Origin: Notamacropus eugenii
Lineage: Eukaryota > Chordata > Mammalia > Diprotodontia > Macropodidae
Length of the DNA: 64,000 bases
Assembly (NCBI RefSeq): GCF_028372415.1
Contig: NC_092875.1
Coordinates: 57,338,919-57,402,918, forward strand
Direction: 5' to 3'
The notes below the pieces were generated by a model. That model saw only the letters and a list, made by a program, of their open reading frames with translations, ran no database searches and was not told the origin of the DNA. Of the stretch, positions 20,801-32,800 are shown one piece after another (position 1 is the first letter of the stretch; each line of letters starts with the position of its first letter). A program made the translations under genes and the position numbers.

Positions 20801-23800
20801 GTCAGAGGTGGCTGGCTATGTCCAATACTAGCCCTAGCCTCTGGCTCAACAGAGAAAAGGATTTGTGCTTAACTACAAATAACAATATAACTAGTCCAGA
20901 AAGGGGGGTCACAGGCAACCTGAAAGTATTAGCATCAATGGATACCCTGTCAAGTCCCAAAACTACCTCCCCACCACTCTGACCACTTAAGCTGCCAGTA
21001 CCTGCATGGTCTTTTCTAAGAGGGGAATGTCCAGTTACAACTACAGAGCACTCAAACATATACCCACCTTTTTCAGCATCTTCTTTCCCTTCTTCCTTCC
21101 CATCTTCTTTCCCTTCCTCCTCTTTTCCTTCCTGAAAATCCAAAAGATCAAAACCTATGCACAAATAGGATCTATAAAACCCACCATGGAAAGGATAATC
21201 CTATAGGTTCCTATATTCCAGTATTTTGGGAAGCCCTACTACTATAACAAATAACCTTTCCCCAAAGTCATGGATTTTTTCTACCCAATCTATAGTCTTT
21301 CTTCTACCATCCTCACATTCAAGTTAGCACCTGGCTAGCTGACTATGCATCCAGGTAAGGCCACCTTCTGTCGAGGAGACCACATGGGGCAAGAAAGTCA
21401 AGTGTCCCAAAGAACCACTTACTGCTCTGGAGCTCTTTCTGGCTGTATCAGGGGCTTCCGTTCCTTCTGCAGTCTCACCTTCAGTCCCCTCATCTGAAAG
21501 AGAAGTGCAGCACCTCAGCAGTTATGATGCGGCTCGTTATGAAAGAAGGGAACAAGTGAGGAGAGAGTGGCTGACAGGGGCACCTCACCGTTGTCAGAGT
21601 CACTGTTCTCAGAACCATCTGTCTTAGCTGCTTTGCTGTCAGGTTCATCGGTGCTATTCGATTGTTTTCTTTTCTTCTTTTTATTCTGCAGATGAAAAGG
21701 AAAGCAGAAAATTAAGCAAAAAGGTTAGTTAATATACCAAATGAGCCATAGTGCCCAATTTGAAAATGGTGAGAGGGCTAATTATACATGAGAGAGTCAC
21801 TTTTCTGATTTAGACAGGGCCTGGCCAATAACAAATGCAGGCCTGTAATACCGAGCTGTTCCGTCTTCAATGCCCAACTAAAGGGAACAGTCCTTACCCG
21901 GAAATCAGAAGTAGCCCAAGTCTTCCAGGTTCTTCTCATTTGTTTCATCCCACTGCCGAGTCCAAAGCCAAATCGCATGTTCCCATAGGAGCCTCTCATG
22001 CTCTGAAACATGCCGTATTCAGGAATAATGTTCTGAGAGAAGAGGGATGGGAGGCGGGACGAACTCGGTACACATTGGCCCCGGGCCCCCACGGGGTCAT
22101 CCCACATGTGCCCATAGCCCGTAGCCATAGGCTGGTTAGCGCGGCCATCTCTGGCCCAGCCCTGTGCCCGCTGGCCAAAGGCATCACGGACTCGCAAATG
22201 ATCCCGGTAGGCATTGTAGTGGCCTTCATAGGCCATCTCCATTTCAGGGTCAATCTCACTGTAGTCATAGCCGGATCTGTACAGATCACGGTCGCTCAGT
22301 GCAGCCCTGGAGTCATATGCTTCGTAGGAATCATACCTGCAAGAGGCGCACAGTATTGTGTCAGTGACCTGGGAAGGACTAAGAACACAGAGGCCAGGAC
22401 AGTGCACAACAAATATATAGTTAAGGGGCCTATGAAAACAAAAACTACTTTCCCATTACAAACAGTGTAAAACTGAGCAGCTGCAGACTGAGCACAAAGG
22501 ACCTGCTTTGCACAAGCAATACAAACACTGTAGCTAAATCACTTGAGAGTTCTGATGGCTTCAACAGCACCCAAGTGACATGTTCCCACTTTATAATTTC
22601 ATCTGTATGATCAAACCCTTCAGTCTCTAGATCAGAGGAAAAATGAAAGTTCTACAAAGCAGAGTCAAATGCTTCTGGCCATTTTAAAAATGGCAGATGC
22701 AGAAATCTCCCTAACCTATCAAAGACCAGCTTCATTCTTCCTTTCTGCCAACTCAAATCGGAGTTACATTACAATTTTTATCCCCATGCTTATAAAGTCC
22801 AATTTCCCTGGTTCTCCACAGAACTTCAAAATGTTCAAAGAAACAAATTAAAGAGACAGTATCAAATCAAGAACTTTACAAGTAAGGCCTTTTGTACTAC
22901 TGTATATACTGCTACTTTGGTTAGCTACTCCATGGTAACCCTCCTTAGGAAAGATAACAGGTAAAATAACCATTCTAAACTCAAAGCTTCAGATCCCATT
23001 CCAATGCAATATAAAGGAAGTCTAGTGCTTGCGATTCCTACATCCATTATAAAGTCCTAACACTCAAAAGAATTCCCTTTGATCTTAGGGAAGTGACAGA
23101 AAGAGAAATTTGTTTTTCAAAATTCACAAAGCCTTTCTAGCAATTTAAGATAGAGCTTTACCTTCATCTGATTAAGACATACTTTAGATACTAAATACCA
23201 TCAACTGTTGAGGAGGAAAGCCCTTATGTTTAATAAGGAAGAATGCACCACAGCTTGAGGAAAACCAACAGAAAAGATTGATAAACTATTCTTGAAAGCC
23301 CAGTCTCTTCCAGTAAATTCAGGCAAAGAAAAGATGATTTCATTAATGGAAACTAACAAGGCTACAAACCCTAATAGCTGTTAGGAGTAAGCAAGGATAT
23401 GAAAATAAGAAAAGAACAATGGCTTAGTAAGAAGCATAGGTCTTTCTGACTTCAAAGTCAGCCTAAATACAACCCTGCCATTTATCTATCAACAACCAAA
23501 ATTCTGAATATAGCTTATGAAGTACACTCTCCTCAAACTAAATCCTCAAGGTGTGCCACTACAGGAACAGAGATTGACTGTGTCAGCCCCCAATGTCAAC
23601 AACCAGTGTGTGACTTGAGATCAACAACCAAGCAAGAATGCCAACAAACAAGTAGAAACTTGGCTCACATTTAGCATGTGGTCCAACCAGCTTCTTCTTA
23701 AAAGTCAGTGACCCAGTCACCAGTCTCTATAACATGTTATTTCAAAGGGGAAGGAGGGTCATTATTAAAAAACACAAGAGGAAGCCCAAGGCATTTTGCT

Positions 23801-26800
23801 TTATTACATTGCAAGGATAACCCCAAGTACCAAAAACCATTTTTGGGAGCCAGGTTGTCCTGCCTTCCAATTTATCTCCAAACTGAGATATCCACTATTA
23901 GTGCTTCATCTTCAAAACAACAAAGCCTCTGCAAATGCTATAAAACTACCTTTCTAGGGGGCTCTAGGGATCTCTTCACACTCTCTGTTCTGCCCTAATA
24001 TGAACAAAGTTTTTTCTAATATGACTTTGATGATACATGTGGTTTCCCAAGAAAATTCCGAATAGTGCTTAGAAAAACAGATAAATTGTATACCTTTCCC
24101 CACCCCATTTCCCCCCTCAAAAAAAAAAAACAAAAACAAAAACCCTAAGGAGCACAGATTAAGTACTAACTTTACATCTCCCTATTGTCTAATATTTTGT
24201 TGTTATTCAGTCATGTCCAACTCTTCATGGCCTCATTTGGATTTTCTTGGCAAGATCTTCAGATCATTTTACAGATGAGGAAACTGAGACAAACAAAGTT
24301 AAGTGACATGCCCAGGGTCTCAGAGTACTGGTAAGTGTCTGAGGCCACATTTGAACTCATGAATTTGAGTCTTCCTGACTCCAGGCCCAGTGCTTTATGC
24401 ACTATGGTGCCACCTATGGTTCTGGGCAAAGCAGGTCTTAATGTTACAACTTCCTGGATTAACTGGCAACTAAGTAAACACAAACTATCTTACTGATTAC
24501 ACATTTAATGTAACTAGAATGCTAAACTGACATCACCATTCATGCCAAATCCCTTACTTCTCGGGAGGAAGGAAAGCAGATTACAATCCAAGATTGTCTC
24601 TGAGGTGAAACAGAGACTACCTACCACCTCACCTTGGGTTTCATGGAATACATGTCAAGTGAGAAGGGAGGAAAAAAGAAAAGAAAAAAAAATGTGCCTG
24701 AACCTAACCTAAAAACTTAATCAAGGTGGTGAAAAAAGTATAGAGGGAACAGCAGCTAACTAATAGTTATCTACCACTCTCAAAAATAAACACTACATCC
24801 TATTACTGAACAGTCTCACCTTGACAGCTACACTCACCTGTCTCCACCTGAGCCATATAGCGCTCCTTGCATCATGTCCGTTTCTAGGTGAGACACCACG
24901 TCAAAGCGCTGGTTAATTTTGGACAGAACATTATCGGTACCGGTGCTAGCAGAAGCATTAGGGTTTGTATTTGTGTCGGAGTTAGGAATTTCCCAAGAGT
25001 TTGAACTGGCCATACCATACCCATAATTGGTAGTGTTATCCTGACCATATCCATATCCATAACTATAGCTCTCGTAACCTGAAACAAGAGATATGGACAA
25101 CTCCAGTCACACAATTTGAGGCAGGCTCATTTTAAGCTGGCCTCTTGGACTATAACCATTCCAACCTGGAGTCTCTGGTCAAAAATCAGTTAAGGAACTC
25201 TGTTAGCTCCACGGAAAGAGATCAGTGGTGTACCCAAAGGCTCATCATCAAACTGGTCTAAATCAATTACAGACCTAAAAGGATAATTCTTCAAAAGGAA
25301 AATATAATGGCATATATACTGAAAACTACAACTAATTTTATGGTGCCCTTGGGTTTTATAAAAACAGGCTTTTTCAGAGGGTTGGGGAGGGGAAGGGGGA
25401 GAATGAGAGAAGAGGAAGAAATCTGAATGTAGCCACCTCTGGCACAGATTTAACTGCCAAGTCAAATTAAAATTCTTCAAGACTTTTTATATTTATACCA
25501 GGTTAAGAGCCAAATTGAATATACCACTGGTTTAGTCTCAAAGGAAAAATTTTTTTTTAAATCACACTTGCCTCTGTTTGTCCCAGAGTTCCAGGTTCCA
25601 TAGCCTACAAAAACAAAAACCAACACTAATTAAAACCCCAAACTGTTTATAATGAACAAAATTCAATGTCTACATATTTTATTAAGATATGCTAACTGGT
25701 AAAGTGAAATTATCTTCATGGCATAATGGCCTTTCCAGCTATGTAAAAACTACCACCCAAAAAGAAACAGCAAAACATAAAATCAGGTAGTTTACAGGTT
25801 AGGGGACTGACAGATCATCCTGTATACTTACACTATATGGCAGTAAAGCAAACATGTAGTATAACAGTTGCAAGCTCAAACATCCTGCCACTATTTGGTG
25901 AGCACAATTGCCCCTCCCTTCCAGTTTTTAACTGGTAAATGATTGTAAAGCAAATTGGTGGCTCTCGGAGCCTCCCTTAAACCCAACAATATCTCCACAT
26001 AAAGTAAAGGGGCTGAGAACACTAACCCAAAGCAGTAATAAGGAAGGAGCTCCAATGAGATATCTCACTTTTTAAAATTATACATAATAATGTCACAGGA
26101 ATGTATATAAAACTCAGAAATTATGCTAATCAAATCATCAAGATAAATCATTGAATAGAACCTACCTGGACCAGAAAAATGAACCATTACAGAAATGACA
26201 GTATTAAGGGAGCAATGACCACTTTGGCAGCATGTTATAAAGAAGCAATTTAGTACAGAAAAAACAAGGAAAAGCAATCAATCTATATTGCAAAGCACGA
26301 AAGTCTCTCATTCTGTCCTGTAGGACAAGATGGTAGTATTTGTTCATTCACACAAAATCTCACAGTTGGAAAGAATAGCAGAGGTCAGCTATTCACATCT
26401 CGACATTTACTAGCTGCTATATCACCCTGAACAGGTCACTTGTCTCTCTGAGCCTCAATGTCCCTTGACTGTAAAACTGGAATAGTACCAGTAGTATCTA
26501 ACTCAAAGAATGCGTTAGGAAGCACAAATGAGAAAATGTATGTAAAGAGATTTACAAACCTTAAAACACCATATAACTGACAGATCAGATTTTTCCCTGC
26601 TCCATGTGAAAATCCTTCAAATACTTTAAGGTAGCTAATACGTCACAAGCCATCCTACTCTTCTCTAGTTCATTAATCTAGGAGCAGTTTATCTAGTCCT
26701 TCCTAAACTATGGCACCCAAAACTGAACATAATGCTCTAGGTGCAATGCTCTTTGACCAGCATGGAGTACACAAAGATTGTTAACTCTTACATGCTAGAT

Positions 26801-29800
26801 GCCATCTTCTCTTAAAGCAACCTATTTTAGCTTTATTAAACTACATATTAAATGTATATATTTGTACTATATACTATACTGCATACACTATGCTATGCAT
26901 ATAAATATATATTCATGTTATTTATATATTTGACATATATAAATACATATATAAAATATAAAGCTATATTCGCTTTAATGGTCGCCTCATTTTGCATAAT
27001 CCCCTCCTTTGCAGTTCAATATCAACCCTCTCAAGATCTTTAAAAAATACACAAATTAATGTCTAAATATGCCTCCCATTTTATTCTTGGAGTCAATTTA
27101 AAAACGCAAATATAGGATTTCGACATATTAGATTCAACCTATTATTCTAGTCTACTGAGATCTCATTTGGAAACTGGTTCTATAATCCAACAAGTTATAG
27201 ATCCTTCCCCGCTTTGTACTACTTGCTAATTAGATATAAGTATGTTATTTGAGTCTTCATCCAAGGGAATAATTTTTGCTTTTTATTAAGCAACACAGGG
27301 TCAAAGATAGACTACTGAGGAATTCTATTAGAACAGCAAGTTCTCCAAGTTTAGTCTAGGGACCTATCGGGGTCTTCAAGACTGTTTCAGGAGGTCAAAA
27401 TTATTTTTATAATAATACTAAAATGTTTTAATTTCTACTAGGGTAAATATCAATAGATATAACCAGCATAAACAAAAGCTGGGGAGGAGGATCCTCAATA
27501 ATTATTAACAGTGTAAAAAGGTCCTGAAACCAAAAGATTCAAGAACTTCTGTATTGGAAAAATCCCTTGACATTGACCAATTAATGACTAGTCTTTATGT
27601 CTAGTCAACCTGGCCCATAAAGCTCCATCTTGTACACAAGGACAGCATATGGGGTTATGTTGATTGCTTGGTTAAAACCTAGGGCAAACTTTCATACAGG
27701 GCAAAAATGACTAATAGGAAGCCTCCCTCAGACCCCTCTTAATTCTAGTGCTTTTCTTCTTTTAATAATTTATCTTCTACATAGCTCACTTTGTATGTAT
27801 CTGTTTGCATGTTATCTCCACCATCAGCTCATTATAAGATCTTGCAGGACAGAACTGTCTTTTGCCTCTCTGTACTGCCCACACTTAGCACAGTTCCTGG
27901 AACACAGTAGGCACTTAATGTTTACTGATCTTAGGTACATACACACAGTGAATATGAAAACATGGTATAGTCCTACAAGAAGAGTCAGGAATGTAGAAAT
28001 TCAAAATGAGCTGAGGAATGGTAAGAATAATAAAAGGGTTTGAGTTGGTTTTTTTTTTTTAAGCTGCAAAGGGAAAGAAAGAAGTTCTAAAAAGAACTGC
28101 ACAATTATAACTAAGGATGGACAGAGGAAGAGTTGTCCAAGGATTATTTTGCTGCTTTTATATTCCAAGGAAAATGAACTTTGGCCTGGGAAAGACAAAA
28201 CAGAAATAGCTAATAGGAGCTAAAAAACAAGGAGCAATTAAGAGAACATCCTATCACCTTCAGTAATTTCAAGTAACTTGTCTGAGATGAAATGAATGAA
28301 TGTTCTGAAAAACTGGCAGATAGGAAACGGTCCGATGTCTATCCAGATGGATGTCTCCAACGGAGTACTCCAGGGATCTCTACAGAGCTTTGACTTGTTT
28401 AGTATCATTATCAGCAACGTGGATAAAGGTATAGATGGCTTGCTTACAGAAGGCTAAAAGGGATAACTACTAACATATTATACGCCAGATTTAAGATCTG
28501 AAAAGACTGTGTAAGGCTAGAGCAGGGGTGGGGAACCTGTGGCCTTCTAGGTCTCTGGGTGCGGCCTTTTGACTAAGTCCAAATTTTACAGAACAAATCC
28601 TTTTATTAAGGTGATTTGTTCTGTGAAGTTTGAATTCAGTCAAAGGGCCACACTTGAGGACCTCAGAGGATTACATGTGGCCTTGAGGCTGCAGGTTCCC
28701 CACCCCTGGGCTAGAGTATTGGGTCCAATATAATAAATAGAATAGGAATAAATGTAAAGTAGTATATTTGAACTTTTTTTAAAAAACTGACTATTATGCA
28801 GAGAACTCACACAAGGGCAAGTATTCACATAGAGGTCAGAAGAATCAATACAAGGAAACTCTCAAGGTTTCTCTGAAGAACTATGGAATCGATTGTGAAA
28901 CATGGGAGACGCTGGCACAGGGCAGCCCAGCATGGCATGTCCACATCAAAGAAAGTGCTGCGTTCTATAAGCAAAGTATAATCACAGTAAATAAAAATAA
29001 ACATGAGATGCACAAATTTAGAGACATCCCCACTCCAAATTTTTGTATGGACTATTTGTGGCCAATGTGCGATAGAGCCTTCCAAGCTTTTACTGTCTGA
29101 CGGACCCCAACAGAGTGATGTCATTTTGGTCCTCTTTGAGAACAAAGGATAGCAACTAACCAACCAACTCTGCCCTGGTCTGACCACTTCCAGAACAGCA
29201 TTAGGTTCTGGGGTGACACATTTGTGGAATGTCCAGAGGAGGCCAACCAAGATAGTTCTGTAGTTCATGACCAGGGAAGATCAGTTTTAGAAAATAGGAG
29301 AGAATAAAGAAAAGGCAAATGAGGGGAAGGATGGGGAGGGAACTGGCCCATCAGAGTCATTTCCCAGTATCTGTTGAGCTGTCTTATGCTAATAGGATTA
29401 GACTTGTTCTGCTTATCCTTAATAGAGAAACAGGAATACAGAATAGAAATTACAAAGAAGCAAATTTTTTTCCTTTACCAAGCCTAACAATTACAACCAT
29501 CCAAAAATGGAATGCCTCGGGCAGACCATGGGTACCCCAATCTATCAGCAGAGGTTTTTCCAGCAAAGGCTAGATAACTAAACTTACAATGAGAGGCCAA
29601 ACAACTCCTGTTTCCAAGGAGCTCACAGTCTAATGGGAAAGACAACATGCAAACAACTATGAACAAATCAGGCAGCTAGGTGGTGCAGTGGTTAGAGTGC
29701 AGGGCCTGGAATCAGAACTCTATTTAAATTCTGACTCAAGACATTTACTAGTGGTGTGACCCTGGGCAAGTCACTTAACTTCTGTTCGCCTCAATTTCCT

Positions 29801-32800
29801 CATCTGTAAAATGAACCCAAAAAGGAAATGGCAAACCCCTCTACTATCTTTGCCAAGAAAACCCCAAATGGGGTCACTAAGAGTTGGTCACGAATGAAAA
29901 GATTGAACAATAACAACAGCCTCCTAGACTGCAGTGAGAATATAGTAGGCAATATATAAATATTAGCTATTATTAGACATATACGAGATAAATTAGAGAA
30001 AATAAACAATGTACTAGCATTAAGGGATACTGGGAAAAGATTCTTTTAAAAAGTGGGACTTTAGCTGGGACCTGAAGGAAGCCAGGACATATAGAGAAGG
30101 AGAGAAAGAATGCAGAGTTGGGAGACAGTGCCTCTGTGTGGGGAACAGAAAGAATGAAGGGACGTCACCAGATCATGACCCCTCATTTCCAGCTCTAAGT
30201 CTACGCCAAAGAAAAGAAAAGGAAGTAGGTCCTTCTAGTAGTAAGATCAAGGGGATCAGAAAACAGCCACAAGTCCTCTAAGGGTTACTGGAAGAAAAAA
30301 AAAAAAAGAGCAAGGTTACCTATGCACAGTATAAAGCTTCCATGAAAGATTTACTGAAGACAAAGAATAAAGAAAGCTTTGGCACAGTGCTAAGTGCTGG
30401 CAATACAAATGCAAACACACAAAAGAGTTCCTGCCTCAGGGAATTTATATTCCAATAAAGGAAGTGAAGAGTGTGTGTTTGGGGTGGGGGGGGGTGGGGG
30501 TGGGGGGGGAAGAGAAAGAGTATTCAAAAGACCAGGAAGTTTTGAAGGACTGGTTCTGGGCAAGAGGACAATGAGAATGGTGACAGCAGCTTTGGCAAAG
30601 CACTCTGCAAACATCTAATTTTGTAAAGTAAAAGTTCACCCATTAGAGCTCTTCCTCTCAGGGGCAGAGTACAAGGCTCTTTGTGTAAGGAGGGAGTCAT
30701 GGACAGAAAATTTTCAGAATGAGAAGGTATTGTGAGAAATGTGGTTGTGGGGATCACAGGACCTCCCAGGCAGGGTCAGGGAATCAGCCTAGCCTAGCTT
30801 CCACTGTCTACTGCTTCCCAGATAACATAGTGTGCCCTTAGGAAGATCCACGAGATATGCCCCTTAACTAGGCTGTGGGGATCACAGGACCTCCCAGGCA
30901 GGGTCAGGGAGTTAGCCCAGGATGAGCTGCCGCTGCCCACTGCTCCCTTCCCGGAGTGCCCTCTGGAAGACCCATGTGATAAACCCATTCTCACTGAAAG
31001 AATTCAGAGACAGTGGGCAGATGAAGGTATTTATTTTTATACTAGAAGTAGGTGTGGTGCTTGAGAAGAACACCCACACTGATACAGAAGCAAGAGTTAG
31101 GTTAGGCAGTTCTGTCATTCCTGGTAGAGTTAGGGTTAGTTCAAATTCCTCACTTTATTCCCCTACATTCCCTCCTTATGCAGATAATATAGGCAGGGTC
31201 TCATCTGTTTGTCAGCACCCTGCCCTTCTAGTTTCCCCAGGAAGCCCAGATGTGCTTGACCATCATCCCAGCAAAACAGGTTCTGCATGCTTATCTTATT
31301 TTTCAAGAACATTTGTGGAAGCAAAACATGAGCAAAAACAACATCCTCTCTTACAGTATGTTGGATTTGCAATGGGTACTAACTAGTGAAAAGAACACAC
31401 ACACTACGGCAATCAGGGACCCACGGAAACAAACATTTATATTTCTAAAAATATCAACATCACAAATAGAAGATGGGGCAGGCCCCATCTTCTTTTAGTT
31501 GACCATAAACTTGATAAGGAGTCAATCATGTGACTACTTAAAAAAAATATTACAGAGTTGATCTACATTTGGACAAGAATGTAACTGCTGTACCCTAGTA
31601 GTAGAGTATTCATAATCCAGAGATCAATCTAGATTATGTCTAAAATGCAGTGAAAAGAGTTCTAATGCTTTGGCACAGCTGGACCACCTGAAGTTTATGA
31701 AACACTTTTAGAAGGGTTTCAGAAGTTAACTAGCTTGGATCACAGGATCTGAAGTTCCCTCCAGCTCTAGCTCTAAAAAGTCATCTAGCCCATTTATCTC
31801 ATTTTACAGAGAAGGAAACTGAGGCCCGGGAGGTTAAGTGCCTCATCCAAGATCTAAAACTGGAGTCTCTATTTCAAGAGGTCAGTTATTTGGTGTCTGC
31901 TGGAACCAATTCTCTGAACTTTAATTCCCCATGCTGATTTTCTGAATGATTACCCTGACAGTGTTCTATATTTATATCCTTTCCTACCTTGCTAGATATA
32001 TCAAATACAGATCTGGAGGCCGGCAGAAGCAGAGAGGTGTCAAAGATTTCAGTCCTATCTATGCTAACAGATTTCCTACGACTGTCCAACACAGAAGCAT
32101 AAAATTTCTAACTAAAATCTAAAGACTACCTATATAGGTAGGCATTATATATGCAGAAAGTTCAACCTGGCCAAAGAAGCAAGGGTCATCTGCTGCCCTT
32201 TGTCACCAAATCCCTATCTTAGTCACTTTTCTTCCCTGTTTGAATATGAGAAATCCAGACTTACCATAGTCACATGTAGGCTGGGCAGTAGTATCAGAAA
32301 ATGTGGACTGCAGAGTTGTTTCTGCTCCTTGAACAAATCCTAAAGACATATAAAGTAGCATCATCACTCATGGAATTGATAACCACACATACCCCTTCAT
32401 ATCAATAAAGAAGACATTTCATTTAAATCACTAATAAGAAAGACTCTAATTTAATAATTTTTTTCCTATAAACACATTCTTGTTTGTAAAATGACCTCAC
32501 TGTAGAAGTAGATTTCAACCAGAAGGTAGACGCCTTATATAATTTTTTAAAGGGGGGGAAGGCAAGTGCACCTGCATTAAAAAGTACCTTTCAAATTAAT
32601 TCGGTACCTAGAGTAGCAAACAATGTTATAATTACAAATCATGTCATACGAAGGAACTGGAAAATTTAGGATACAAGAGACTTAAGAAGAATTATAATTG
32701 TTATTTTAAGGAAGAAAATATAAGATTTGTTTTGCTTGGCCACAAAAGGCAGACATAGGAATAATAGATGGAAATTACAAGGTTGATTTCCCTTCGTTAC

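Larger units (their letters stand above)
25605..32264 (-). other. AKAP8L: AKAP8L intron 2 (6.7 kb, repeat-rich)
   Basis: Holds CR1/L3, L2, hAT, LINE-end, SINE and MIR fossils (each listed) and a 128-bp tandem duplication. Unlisted parts show nothing recognised. Confidence 0.6.

Noticed and set aside
31000-31400. Possible second LTR fragment next to the tandem duplication
   Set aside because: Composition is suggestive, but I could not find LTR landmarks in a consistent order, so it is not called.
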